From positions 1 through 54,542 of the forward strand of contig JAHLWZ010000140.1 in assembly GCA_020536535.1 (NCBI GenBank): a stretch of 54,542 nt of DNA. Reading direction: 5' to 3'. Under the pieces are notes generated by a model that did not search any database, was not told where the DNA came from, and saw only the letters and a list, made by a program, of their open reading frames with translations. The translations under genes and the position numbers were made by a program. The DNA comes from Pelomyxa schiedti. Taxonomy: Eukaryota > Evosea > Pelobiontida > Pelomyxidae. Position 1 is the first letter of the stretch; every line of letters starts with the position of its first letter. Below are positions 38,901 to 50,390 of the stretch, piece by piece.

Positions 38901-41900
38901 CGGAGATTTTGGTTGCAGAGAATCATTTCCTTCGAAAATGGTGAGGTTCTCTGAGCTTTCCCCCATGTAATCTTGTTTAATATCACCACTCTTTGGAACT
39001 GCACGTAAGTCAACCGACCCAAGTTCATTGGTTACACATGTCTCTTCCTGCGAAGATGGGCTCTCCATGGGTTTGTTTTGCACTTGTACGTGAGTGTGTG
39101 GTAAATCTCCTTCTCCTTCACCTGTAGCAATTTCCATGGAACTCTGAGGCTGTGATTGAGATTGCTGGGGAAGTGTTGAAGAACTAGCAGCGGGTATAGC
39201 TTTCTCGATAAAGCTTATTATTTGTGGATGGGTTTGCCGCAGGTGTGGAATCTGGATAAGATTGTCAAAGTGATGAAACTGAGTATTAAGATGCTACCTG
39301 AAGTATACGAGAACAGTACTGTGGCCACTCATGAAGTCTAGGCATGAATTGCTCCAAGGCCCACAACCCAAAGTTGAACATTTTGCTACCAACTCGTTGA
39401 CGCAAAGCTTCGAGAACATACCTACACAGTGTTATCAATTTGAAGTGAGAGATGCTCGCAACTAACTAACCTCAAAGCAACCCCTAGATGGAGGAATGTA
39501 ACTACTTGGTGCTGTATGAGAGATCCTACAAGTACTCCAGTAATTTTCAGTTCCTTATCAGGGTACTTTGGGAAATGCTGGTACTCTGTGAATAGGTTGT
39601 TGATCATGCAATTGAAGATGTCATGTTCCCTGGTGGAAAGTTCAGTGCCAAAGGATGAAAACCATCAAACAAACTTGGAATTCTTCTTTGCTGAACTCAG
39701 TCTTTTCAGAATCGGAATCAGGTCCTCTATGGTTCTATTTTGAGTGTATATCTGGTAGAAGTACTCATTGGCTTGCTTTTCGATCTCTTCAGAAAAGAGT
39801 TTACTCGTTGGCGCAACACCAGGAACACCAGTGAGTGCTGATTCACTTGAATCGGGAGACCGAGAGCCTGTCGAAGCAGGGGTAAAAGAGGCTATATTTG
39901 TTGGCTGTGAGGTTGGTAGTTGTGCAGACGGATGCGTTGCGCTTGTATCGCTGTGCTGTCCGTTGTTATAAGCTTGCTCTTGAGAGGCATTTTTGAGAAT
40001 TTGATTCCGATCAGCAGGTGAGGTTGTACGTGGGATTCCTGATTGATGACCCTCTTGTGTTGGTGGCAAATGCTTGTCATGTGCAGTATCTTCAGAGGTT
40101 TCTAAATGGCCAAACATTGATGGAGTAAGGATTTCTGTCAGTGACCTGAGAAAAGCTTACTGTGGGGGGCTTTTGTGTGAGAACTGTCGCCAAGGGGTAA
40201 CTCTATTTGTTGTAAATCTTCAAGGTCACTTTCAGACAACTCAGAGAAACTGTTTCACAAGGTTAAAGAGAATGACGAATGATAAGGTATACATACTAAG
40301 GGGCTTCACGGATACATTTGACAAACATTCTCTGCGTGTCTGGTGTGAGTACAAAGTTATTGACCAACTTGGAGTTTTTGACAATGACTTTTTCCTTAAG
40401 ATAGGCAACACAAGCTGCAGCAAAATTCAGGCCATGTTGGGCTAATTGTTCCTTGGGGCAATGTTATTGTATTTTCTCCTTGATGAAGAGTAAAAACCTG
40501 CAACCACAATTCCAAGTTCAAAAATTCTCTCTGTGAAGCAAGTGTTGAAAGATCAAGGGCGAATGATATGGGTCGTGCTCCAAGTATAGTTGGAAGGACA
40601 GTGGGGGTTGTGTTGGCCTTTTTTTTATTTTAATAAAAGGAAATTCAGTCGGTGAGATCAACCTTTTGCTCTTGATGGGCAATGTCAAGGATATGGGAAA
40701 GTGTTGAATGATCTTTAATGTACATATCTCTAAGTGCTTGCACGACAACTTGGTTATTGGCAAGCCATATTGTGTGCAAGAGCTGTGCATTGGGATGGCC
40801 ACCGACAATTAATACAGCAAGGTGTGATAAGAGTTCCTTTCTAAGTGGGGAATCGACGTTCACCTGTAGAGTAATTACTACTTGTGCAGAAAGAAATCAT
40901 AGTTGGCTTTCCTTTACTTGTGCAAGACCTTTCAACAGGAGTTCAGGATTACTCTTCAGAGGGGTCTCAAATAAAGACCTGACAAGAGATTGGTTTTCTG
41001 TTTCTGCAAGGTGAAGTAAGGCCTCAATGAGTGATACAGACTGCCACAATGAATTTCCAGACTGCTGCACAGGAGGGAAGGGGTAAGAAAGGAAAGGTTT
41101 CAATTTAATGGAAGTATACTTTTTCACCACCCTGCTTTTTGGATGTCGAACTGAACAAATCAGCTCCAGCAGTAAGGGATACTTTTAACAAAGATAGCTG
41201 CCCTGCTTTGTTTGTCCAGTCTTCAAACAGATACCCAAGTGGGAAAGGCTCGCGGCAACACTTCTTATATGCGTTCACAATAACAGCAAGTGCCTTATGC
41301 TCCGCAACATAAAATCCTGGGTGATCCAAATTGCGTATAACTTGAGTCCAATTAAGTTTTGGGTACTGACAATGGTCAAATGAGCAAAGCTCACAAATAG
41401 GAAAAAGAAAATCACCATTTCTTTGACAGTGTCAGCAAATACTGTGAGATTCCACTGTGTTTGTTTCCCTTCATCCTGTGAAGTGCCAAAACTAAGCACA
41501 GCAGGGCTATCGTCTGATTGAGGAAGGCATATGTACCTTGGTTGTTGGTTAAAGGTTGTAGTGTAGTACTTTTAAATCTTTGGGGTTACACTGCTCACCT
41601 TGCCATGGCAGTAAGTATCAGTGCAAAGTCGCGTTCAACCAGAGGTTTTGGGAAGTGCTCCAAAATGGTCCGGAATGCTCGAACATTTGACATGCAAGGA
41701 AATCCAATCTCACGCACCAGCACAGATGGATGGACCGCAGCACTAAGGTCACATTCAGATTCCATTCCCCCACCATCTGTATCGTCTACTTCCTCCCCAA
41801 CATCACTGGTTGTTTCATGCTTCGCTTCCAAAAGGACTCTGGTGTCTGAGTTAACTCATAACGCACTTTAAGAGTGAAACAAAAGGTACACAAACCTTGA

Positions 41901-43154
41901 AGACTGCTCTGGAAGGAATGGGTATAAGAGAGAAAAGGGATGAGAACTTCCTCCCTGCTGACCAATCAGCACTGAGACCAGTTCACTATGGTGCTTTGAA
42001 AGAGTCTCATGTTGGTATGCGAATGATAACACTGCTTGAAGAACAGTTTCGGGTACTCCATGATTGTGGTTTCCATTTGTGCCGGAAAGGATATCATTCA
42101 GCCTTTCTTGCAAAAGCTTCGATCCTTAAGATAAATACAGCACCGTTAGAAAAGGTGCAGTTTTTCAGTTTGACCTGTATACCTTGTTGGGAGAGGGTTG
42201 AAGGACGCAGCTGGTAGAGAGCAACGGCAAGGGCCAGTTCACAGCCCAGTGGGAGCTTCAAGCTGCGAACGAACTCACACAGGACCTCTCCACTTTCTGC
42301 TGCTGAGGTGCCAGCAGTGTCGGTTGTGGATGTTGCCTCACACAATTTTGGCCAAACACTGACTTCAAACACGAGAAAAACGATGGTGGTGTAATTTGAG
42401 TAGGTATCCAACATTGACAACAAATCCCTGATGACAGTGAAGTCAATGCTAAACCAGAGCAAGATTGGAAATTACACCCCACTTACCGCAAAAGATGGAT
42501 TTTGTAATCCTTCTGGACTCTCTCCTTAAGGTCAATTTGATCAAATACAACACGCAGGGTGTGGACATAAGCATCACTCCCATACAGCTTGCACAACTGA
42601 GAGTATTTATTGGCACCACGTAAGTAAGTTAGACTATTTGCAATCTCGACTCCACAGTGTGGTTTGTGGTTGGATTCGTTGCGCTTAGGCTTAATTTCAT
42701 TGTACAAATTAGCGAGATTGTAACATACACAGGTGAGCTCAGACAAGTTCTGTTTAAAATTGCTCTTCTTGGTTCCACTGACCAGATAATTCACAGTGCT
42801 GCCCACAACGACCCCAATCGATGATCTCGACGCCAATGGCGACGCGGCAGCAGAAGAAGAATTCGAAGACGATCCCACACAACTCAACAGTGACGAAGAC
42901 GACGACGAAGAAGGAGACGAAGACAACGGCGACGAGCCCCCGCTTCCTCCCCCACCACCGCCGCCAAAATTAGCGCCGCTTGTGGCCGAACTGGAAACGG
43001 CCACAGACGACGACGAAGAAGACGGTGACGCCGACGAGGATGAAGTCGACGAGATCTGGGGCGTAGATGAAGGCGAAGGCGAAGATGACGGCGGCGCCGG
43101 CGACGTAGATGGCGAGTAGTTGTTGGGCCCAACTCCGCGGCCCGGTTTTTTCAT
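32971..43154 (-). CDS. CNOT1: CCR4-NOT complex scaffold subunit 1
   Basis: The central scaffold of the CCR4-NOT deadenylase complex, which shortens poly(A) tails and represses translation in the cytoplasm. The ATG at 43154 begins [12 protein letters not shown] followed by about 100 residues of Ser/Pro/Gly low complexity, then the HEAT-type N-terminal domain. The tristetraprolin-binding region is near 39480-39280 ([20 protein letters not shown]). The CAF1-binding MIF4G domain is near 38290-37580 ([29 protein letters not shown]). The CAF40-binding DUF3819 helices are near 36990-36410 ([17 protein letters not shown] and [18 protein letters not shown]). The C-terminal NOT-module platform ends in [18 protein letters not shown] and [16 protein letters not shown], then a Gln/Pro-rich tail and TAA at 32971. 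A Gln/Ala-rich linker lies near 37140-37500. Introns are many and short, and length and domain order match NOT1 of other eukaryotes. Confidence 0.95.
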
Positions 43155-43577
43155 TGTCGTGTGTTGTTGCTTGCTAGCCGACTACACTAACACACGGTAC
43201 GACGTCGTTTGTTGGCCAAGATGCTTTTTTTTTCCTCTTTTTCTTTGGTTGCGTGCAATTGGTTTTAGATTAACGAATTTCTAATCGGCTTTCTAAGTCC
43301 TTTTGAGAACCACAAGTTGGGTGTGCCAGCTCACCTCACTCGTTCACAGCTTTATCACGGGCTGAGTCTCTGCTTTCAAAATCGATCACTAATGTATTTA
43401 ATTGCTTATTACCCTTTGTGGTGCAGGGGATCACACCCTTGCTCGAAAAAAATAATGATCTTTCATGCCCTCGATGTTGCACCGGGATTGGTTGTGGAAG
43501 AAAGTTTCTGTGGAGTTGGGCAAGCCCAGCAGGAGCTGAAACAGGAGAATTGTCTCAGAAGTGAGGTGATGTCTGGA
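43155..43577 (+). other. possible small plus-strand gene beside CNOT1 start
   Basis: The head of CNOT1 and the tail of the next minus-strand gene flank this gap. A plus-strand frame is open from about 43267 to the TAA at 43581-43583 (INEFLIGFLSPFENHKLGVP, then HALDVAPGLVVEESFCGVG). It starts right after an acceptor-like ggttttag and contains a 33-nt gtattt...gtgcag segment that could be spliced out without changing frame. There is no convincing ATG and no recognised family; it may be a short gene transcribed divergently from CNOT1, or chance. Confidence 0.25.
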
Positions 43578-44876
43578 CTATAACAAAGGGGATACACGCA
43601 ATTGTACAAAACCCATTGCATATATCTCTTCAAACTGCAAGATTGAGGACCCAGTCATGAGGTCAATGACTTCTATCGAATCTCCTCCTTCTGCTCCTCC
43701 CTGAGGTTGTCGTCTGGTCGCAACCAAACCATCCACCAGGCTCAGACCCGCAAATCTGCACCTCAGGCTCATCGTGGCATTCATCGTCGCCTCTGACGAA
43801 GCCAACGAGTTCCACGAGTCGACGTGGTGGACCGTTAGCAGATTGGCGTCGTCCGCGCCCCAGAACAGGCCGAAGTGGCGCGGATCTGCCGCGTAAACCT
43901 TAACAGATCCAGTTGGGAGCCTGGAGAGTTGGCCAGTGGAAGTGTTGAGCAGCCCGTCTTGTTCAATTGCGACGATCTGCTGGTTCATGCTGCCGAGCAG
44001 AACCCCGGTCGTGTGAGGGTGGTTCAGGGTCTCGTACATTGGCGGTGAGGCCTCGCTGATGACGGCCAGTGTCCCGTTTCGGAAGCTGTTCTCGAGGTCG
44101 ATCTGGAATACCTTGATTCCGGCGGAATGGCCGTTTTCCGCGGTGCGGGCCAAGACCACAGTGAGCTCGTCCCCGGGTTCCACTCGCGAGTTACCTCGTG
44201 TGTGGAAGTTTGTGAACTCCAGGAATTGTGGGATCGGGTACGCCTGGTCACTGGCGAAAACCCTGCACACACCGGCGGCCCCGCGGCCCCACTGCATCCT
44301 CCACACGAAAATTCGGCCCAAGGACGTGATTCCAGCCACCCACTTGCCGCTCCCCTTTCCCCACGCCAGGCCCCCAATCCTGTCCCACTCGCCCTCGTCC
44401 ACTGGCATCTCCCGCTCTCCCTCCCGCCCCTCGCTGGGCTCCCGTCCCGGGGGAGTCCCCCCCGTGCCGCCCTGCACCACGTGGAAGGAGCCGCACCCCC
44501 TGCCGCCGTCCTGGCCCACGCGCACAAAGTGGGAGCCGTCGATCCAGTCGACGAGGAAGCCGGTGCCCTCGGAGGCCAGGAACGGGGGCACCGTCACGCC
44601 CAGGGTGGGCGACACCCCGAAGCACACGAAGCCCCAGCGCACGTCGCCCCAGTCCTCGCCCCGCTCCAGCATCGCCGAGACCATCCTCTCGGTCCTGAGC
44701 ACCCACCCTCGCACGATGCGCCGCGCCGCGTCCCGCGTCAGCCGCGGCGCCTCCTCCTCCTCCCCCTCCTCCGCCACGCCGCCGCGTCTGCTGCAGCAGC
44801 ATAGAGCGAGAAGGAGGGCCACGGCCTGGTCCTTGGCTTCGAGGCTCCGACGAACCCCAACGGCTTGGTCGGTCAT
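43578..44876 (-). CDS. hypothetical GC-rich gene, possible beta-propeller
   Basis: A single-exon gene of about 430 residues from the ATG at 44876 (MTDQAVGVRRSLEAKDQAVA) to the TAA at 43578. The same frame stays open further upstream to 45188, but that part is A/T-rich and non-coding-like, so the ATG beside the GC-rich block is preferred. The first half is markedly GC-rich and Gly/Arg/Glu-rich. It contains VRWGFVCFGVSPTLGVTV, then repeated blade-like stretches such as WDRIGGLAWGKGSGKWVAGI and LGRIFVWRMQWG, and later KVYAADPRHFGLFWGADDA. Alternating hydrophobic strands with Trp/Gly/Asp suggest a beta-propeller or lectin-like repeat, but no family was recognised. Its 3' end meets the possible small plus-strand ORF. 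The GC-rich part is unlike the AT-richer neighbours. Confidence 0.6.
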   Translation of the reverse strand: MTDQAVGVRRSLEAKDQAVALLLALCCCSRRGGVAEEGEEEEAPRLTRDAARRIVRGWVLRTERMVSAMLERGEDWGDVRWGFVCFGVSPTLGVTVPPFLASEGTGFLVDWIDGSHFVRVGQDGGRGCGSFHVVQGGTGGTPPGREPSEGREGEREMPVDEGEWDRIGGLAWGKGSGKWVAGITSLGRIFVWRMQWGRGAAGVCRVFASDQAYPIPQFLEFTNFHTRGNSRVEPGDELTVVLARTAENGHSAGIKVFQIDLENSFRNGTLAVISEASPPMYETLNHPHTTGVLLGSMNQQIVAIEQDGLLNTSTGQLSRLPTGSVKVYAADPRHFGLFWGADDANLLTVHHVDSWNSLASSEATMNATMSLRCRFAGLSLVDGLVATRRQPQGGAEGGDSIEVIDLMTGSSILQFEEIYAMGFVQLRVSPLL

Positions 44877-45700
44877 GGCTTTTTCGCTGTGCACTGATCG
44901 ACTGATCTTTCGATCCACATTATTTTTTTTCCGCACCAGATTAGGATTTTTGTAAGAGAACTGATAAGGTATTCTCTTAATTGCCGTTATCGTATGTGTT
45001 GTGCTTGGGGTACGGTTTGTGGCCTCGACTGTAGTTGGGACTCCACATTTTATTGCCAGTTTTGGGTTTTCTAGCCAACAATAGCCCTTTTTCATGCAGT
45101 AATGCACCAGGAAGTGGGATTTCAATCCTATGCCAAGTGAGAGGCAAGAACAAGACTCATTATAGTTTACTTGTGAAGGGTGGCTCAAACTTGGACAGAA
45201 CTACGCTCTACAGTAAAAAAGCAACTCGCGTTTGTCCGCTTAGCATGCAGAACATCAATACTCCGCCAGAGAACAACTTGTACTTGAAACATCTGTGGTT
45301 TTTCCCTTCTGTGGCTGGTTTTTTTTGTTTTGGGGGTTTGATAATTATTATCACAACAAACTGTAAACTATAATCTTGAAATAGGTAGGAGTTGCAGAGA
45401 CCAAACAGTCTCCACCCATAGCTCACTGATGATTGATTACAACAATGTGACCCCTCAAAACAAGGGATAACAACAAAAATAGTAACAGCACCACAGAAGA
45501 AAAGGTGTTAGAGATTAGAAGAGTAGGTGTGTTGAATGGAGGAATGGAATCACTGCAGCACCGGTTACAGTCGAGAGTGGTCATCTCTCGTTGGCAGGCA
45601 AATAAACACAAAACGGAACTATATCCTGAAACGAAACAAACTTGTGAACAGGAGAATAAACGGGGAGATTAACCAACCCCAACAACGAACTTTAAACAGC
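44877..45700. other. intergenic region, no supported gene
   Basis: A/T-rich sequence between the GC-rich hypothetical gene and the satellite. Short ORFs on both strands (for example 45035-45373 plus and 45423-45611 minus) have no motif, splice support or composition bias. I see no gene here; promoter sequence of the minus-strand gene is likely near 44880-45100. Confidence 0.5.
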
Positions 45701-46610
45701 AGGAATGTTTACACACTCCCAACGAACAACTGCACAGCCTTATAAATAATACAGGATTTGAAACACGATTGAACGTATTATCTCACCACGAACTGTATGA
45801 ACAAACTAAGTGAACTCAACTGTATTAAACAACGAACTGTGTGGTGAATAACAAACAGGTGAACTGTATTATTTTAACTTGGTGAACAAGAAACTATGTG
45901 AACTGTATGGTGTGAACAACAGACAGGTGAACAGTATTACCACTGTCACCTGGAGAACGAACTGTAATAAACGGGGAAATTTTAATTAATAACCCCAACG
46001 GTGAACTATAAACTGTAAACAGAACTAACTAAACGAGAAACTGTAAAACAGACAGGAGAACTAACTATAAACTGTAAACGGTGAACTGTAAACTTTAAAC
46101 TGTAAACTTTAAACTGTAAACTATAACTATAAACTCTAAACTGTAAACTATAAACTGTAGGAAAACGGAAAACTGTAAACTGTAAACTATAAACTGTGAA
46201 CTATAAACTGTAAACTATAAACTGCAAACTGTAGGAAAACGGAAAACTGTAAACTTTAAACTGTAATGTATTATGAACTTTAACCTGGAGAACGAACTGT
46301 GGGAATAAACGGGAAAACAACTGAATAATGGTGAACTCTATAAACTGTAAACGGTGAACTGTGAACTATAAACTGTAAACTGTAAACTGTAAACTGTAAA
46401 CTGTAAACTGTAAACTGTAAACTGTAAACTATAAACTGTAACGGTGAACTGTAAACGTAAACAGACGAGAACTAACTAAACTATAAACTTGAAAACAGAC
46501 AGGAGAACTAACTATAGTGAGTTCTCGTCTGTTTATAGTTTACAGTTTAAACTATAAACTTTAAACAGATAGGAGAACTAACTGTAAACTTTAAACGGTG
46601 AAATTTTTAT
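45700..46610. repeat. 7-bp minisatellite (TAAACTG) with variants
   Basis: A tandem array built on the heptamer TAAACTG and its variant TAAACTA, with interspersed GGTGAAC and GGAGAAC units. It is loose from about 45700, dense from about 46020, and most regular at about 46370-46432 where roughly nine perfect copies follow each other. A longer unit with the core GTAGGAAAACGGAAAACTG occurs twice (about 46158 and 46232), showing higher-order duplication. No coding frame crosses the array. Confidence 0.9.
46458..46535. repeat. 16-bp inverted repeat inside the satellite
   Basis: Perfect arms TAAACAGACGAGAACT (46458-46473) and its reverse complement (46520-46535) enclose a 46-nt loop. Overlapping the right arm is a second palindrome, GTTTATAGTTT (46531-46541) and AAACTATAAAC (46549-46559), with a 7-nt loop. 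Here the satellite switches strand and then back. Confidence 0.85.
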
Positions 46611-48403
46611 TAACAACCCCAACGAACTGTATAAGGGTAACGGAGCATGTTCATAGCGTGATATGATAATACCAACCAACTATAAAACCAAAAAAAATTT
46701 AAAACACTAGCTATTATTGATATTAAAAAAATAACCCAAAACACACAAAACGCAGCGCGGGCGGATCCGAGCCACGAGCATAAAACATGTGATTTCGCCT
46801 TCGCCGTCGCCTTCGCCGTCGACTTCGCCGTCGCCTCGCCGAGCAGTCTACGCAGTCGTTGACGTAACCAGTGCCCGCATCCGAGCCAGCGTCGTCCTCG
46901 CAGCCTCTTCTGGCCTGTCCCTCCCACTGTCGGTCATGCTTGCAGATTTGAGTTTTTTTATGGTTGGTTGTTGGTTCTGAGTTTAAATAACACGGAAAAT
47001 TGTTTACCCGGCGCAACTGCACATTTCTAGTAGAATGCTCGATTAGGAAGGCCCTATCGGTCGGGCCATGGATCTGCCTCTGGGTCGCACAGAAGCAGCA
47101 GTCGAACAGCTTCAAGCGGTCTAACCGTATACCATTACCGTTCCAAACCATTGGGGGCCCAACAACTTGGCAGGAGTCCTGTTCTGCGAAGAGCAAATGA
47201 TCGTGCTTTGAAAGCCCACAAAAGTTTTCTTTATTGTCGTGGTTGTTGTGCTATTGCCACGGATACACACACACAGAACACAGTGTTCACTTGGTGGAAT
47301 GTTGTGGTTTTGGCTGGTGTGGCGGGGACTGGGGCCTTGCTGGCCGGCCGAATTGTGGGACTTGAGGTTTGATATAACTGTGTGACAGTTATGTAACCCA
47401 CCCAATAACCCAGGGCCTCCAATTTGCAGTATTTTTTTTTTTTTTTGATTTGCACAAAAGCACTACACTACATGATGAAGAGGTAAGCAATTACTTGCAT
47501 TGCACAGAAGTCTCATTGCGAGATTGTCATTTGGACAATTTCCCGCGAATATGGTGATGTGCAACATGCCTTTTGGTGCGGTGGCTCTTTATTCTCCCCT
47601 GAATGAAAAGTGAATTCCTCCTTTTACCGAGGTTGATTGTGATGCATAGCAATTATTGATGCTACTACCCTCTTTCTGTTCGGTACTCTCTCATCTCCTT
47701 GATAGATTCTTTTCTATGTACTATACAGAATCTGCCCAGGTAATCTGAGATGTACGATGGTGAGTTTCAGAATAGGATCCTGCTAAACCTAACACCAAAC
47801 TGGCATACCCAAGATTTCCTGTACAGAAGTTGGAAGAGCTCTACGGCTCGTGAGACAACAGAGGATGACAAACTGTTCTGTGGTTTCTCCCATAAAACTT
47901 TACAGGGCAGAGAGACTTCTGGTCTTCTCCGCACACCAAGTTAATGGAAGTCAATAATCAATAATATCGAACCCATAATCGCGGTACTGGGAAGATTTCT
48001 GTTTGGAAAAGCAGTCGAAGGAGGGGGACCGTCGGGCACATAGGGAAGGGGGAAGTGAAGGAACGTGTGGCGGGGAGCCGGGGGCATGTGAACCCCTCAC
48101 CGTGGCGACATCTCTCACTCTCGTACCCCTCTGGATCAACCCCCCCAACCTCCCTGTGCCCTTCGGTTAGTTAGCTTAGGTCACGGATTCTGGCTCATTT
48201 CGGACAAGGCAAAACGAAGTTTCCTATGGGGTCTCCACATGGGTGGGGGTCCCAGTTCCTTTAGCTCTTTTTTTGTTTGTTTTGAATGGTTGTGAATGTA
48301 AACACAAAAACGGTTCTCTGAGTTGTGGACTGCAAGAGTTTTGGGTTGAATTATGTTCATCACAAGTTGGAGTGGTTTTCCACCAGTTTGAAGGAAGCTC
48401 GAT
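46611..48403. other. mostly non-coding region, one possible TM-encoding exon
   Basis: No complete gene is supported. At 46790-46850 a short GCC/TTC-type simple repeat (CGCCTTCGCCGTCG-like) gives artificial Arg- or Pro/Ser-rich frames on both strands. On the plus strand an open frame about 47035-47372 ends in a hydrophobic stretch (TWWNVVVLAGVAGTGALLAG) that could be a C-terminal membrane anchor. Upstream it reads GAQQLGRSPVLRRANDRALK, but start and splicing are unclear. From 47400 to 48400 I see only short unsupported ORFs. Confidence 0.35.
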
Positions 48404-50070
48404 TCAATGGTTGTGGTAGAGTTGAAACAAGGGAAGCTTCTGCAGGTCCTTTACGACGGAGGACATTGTGAGCCTCTGCAAAAGGGGAGTGAGTGTAAAG
48501 CTGAACCCTTTCAACTCACATACCTCGTTTTTATTCTCCAGCAGTCCATTATGGCTTGTACCTGCATATGTCCATTAGTATTTAGGAGGTACATCACTCA
48601 CCAAAGCACTTTCGGGATTCCCAAGAATTACTCTGGGGAATTCGGGGCGCTGTAAATGCATCAGTGCAGTCCAATGTGCCCTGACTGAAGGGTGCCAGCT
48701 CATCAAAAATTTTTTGGTTAGTATCTCCCAGGCCACAAAAGCAAAACCAAAGCTGTTTTTTGAGTTTGAAATGATTGAAACATATATGAGAAAAGGGTGT
48801 CATGTTTGGGATATGAAGAATGATCATACGTATCAGAGGCGAAGCTTGTCTCACTAATAGGATACTCCAGGAGCCCCAACCCCTCCGATTCTGAGTCTAC
48901 TGTGGATTTGGATCCAGTAGAACATGAATGTACAGCTCGGAAATTTGATGGTATCAACTCAGGAGCCAGGACAATATCTGTCCAAGGAGTGAAATGCCGT
49001 GAGGCATAATAATCAAACCACGAGTGCATACATGTACCCGGGATCTTACCTTCTTCTTTATTCCATTCTTTGTTATCTGTGATGAGAAAATTAGCTGTTT
49101 TGATATCTCTGTAAGGTGCATAACAGTCATTGCGTCGGGTTTCAAAACAAAAAAATGGGAAAGCTTAAAATAAATGACATAACTTATTAAAATAAGCTTA
49201 AATAAAATAGATGGCACTCAGGCAACCTGTGCAAAATACCGGTACTGTGGAGCCACTGGAGGCACGATGCCTGGGAGTTGGTTAGCCAGAATTAGGGAAG
49301 GCATACCAATAGCAGATACCACCATGTGTAGCCCTCCTATTGTTTTCTCAGTTTGGAAATAAAGGGTAACAATAGACAAGAACACACAACACACCGCAAC
49401 ATTTGGACTTCTTTTTCCATTGCTTTATCTAGATCTGGGAGGTTATACAAGTATTTGAATGCAGCTGGGAGGCTCCTAAACTCTTCTATTTGGCAGGATT
49501 GAAGGCAAAGTCGGTAGAAGTAGGGAAACGAGTCAAATACAAACGAAATGTGAAAGAGATAAAATCATCCACACATGCCCACACACTGCCATAAGTCCCC
49601 CTCCCAATGACTTTTACCCTTGTAAGCTCCGCTGCCTCCACATCCTCAATGCCCTCACTTCCATACTTCCTTCTTCCTTGAGCTGTTCCAGCAACTGTGC
49701 CAGTTGTTGCCGCTCCTTGTTCTGATATCTGGGGGCCAACACTTGTTACAAACTCAAAGGAGGTGAAGAGGTTGTTTGGTGTCTCACTGACCTGTTTTTC
49801 ATGGTCGTTGTGAGTTCGTTGTGAGGCACTAACACCGATCCTGCGCATATTCAGATCCGTAAGGAGTGCTTCAGCAATTTTCGCTTCTATGGCGGATTTA
49901 AAGATTGCATCGCTAAGTGGGAGTGTGGAAGAATATCGATTTCTCTGAGGGAAAAATGGGTAGGTGTTTCTTGTTGTGGGTGACATACGGTTCACTGACT
50001 TTAGCTTTGTCGACAATATAAGCCTTGACCTCTTTGCTTCTTCTTCTTCTGGGATATTAGAAACGAACAT
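48404..50070 (-). CDS. divergent tyrosine-kinase-like protein kinase
   Basis: A multi-exon kinase gene. The ATG at 50070 (MFVSNIPEEEEAKRSRLILS) leads a disordered N-terminal region of about 150 residues. The glycine loop VIGRGTYGSVWAC is at about 49590. After an intron, AAFKYLYNLPDLDKAMEKEV supplies the strand-3 lysine and helix-C glutamate. The catalytic loop reads YRDIKTANFLI (about 49090), with Tyr where His is usual, and the DFG position reads DYYASR, followed by TPWTDIVLAPELI. The C-lobe ends with the tyrosine-kinase-like signature MDCWRIKTR, spliced to RLTMSSVVKDLQKL, and the stop at 48404-48406. The Asp residues for catalysis and metal binding remain, but Gly of DFG is lost, so activity is doubtful. 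The stretch between helix C and the catalytic loop is short or mis-spliced in my model. Confidence 0.75.
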
Positions 50071-50390
50071 TTAAGCTGATTTGGAACATCACAAGGGATA
50101 CCCTGACAGATTGATGCAGGGAAACCCAGGTCTCATCAAGAAATTACCAATTCATATAAGACATTGACACATCTCAGAGCATGGACAATGTACTCAAAGA
50201 GTTTTCTGCCCAGAATATAAAAGATTGGATGCTTCAGCTGCATTTTTGCATTTTTCCTAGCAAACCATGTCAACAAATTTTCACTTGAGGTAAATATTAG
50301 AAAGTAAGAATGAGGACGCCAAAGGAGAGTCATTTTCTGCAACTATCCAATATTTTTTTTGCCAACAAACTGTATACTTTCTCATCGTGT

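Noticed and set aside
44024-44804. Overlapping long ORFs on both strands in the GC-rich block (minus 44024-44527 and 44248-44802, plus 44059-44955)
   Set aside because: High GC makes stop codons rare in all frames. Only the minus frame of 43578-44876 continues beyond the block with normal protein composition.
45700-46610. CRISPR-like array of short repeats
   Set aside because: The repeat unit is only 7 bp, with no constant spacers and a eukaryotic context; it is a minisatellite.
46610-47196. Arg-rich minus-strand ORFs near 46790
   Set aside because: They derive from a short GCC/TTC-type simple repeat, and other frames look equally open; no splice or motif support.
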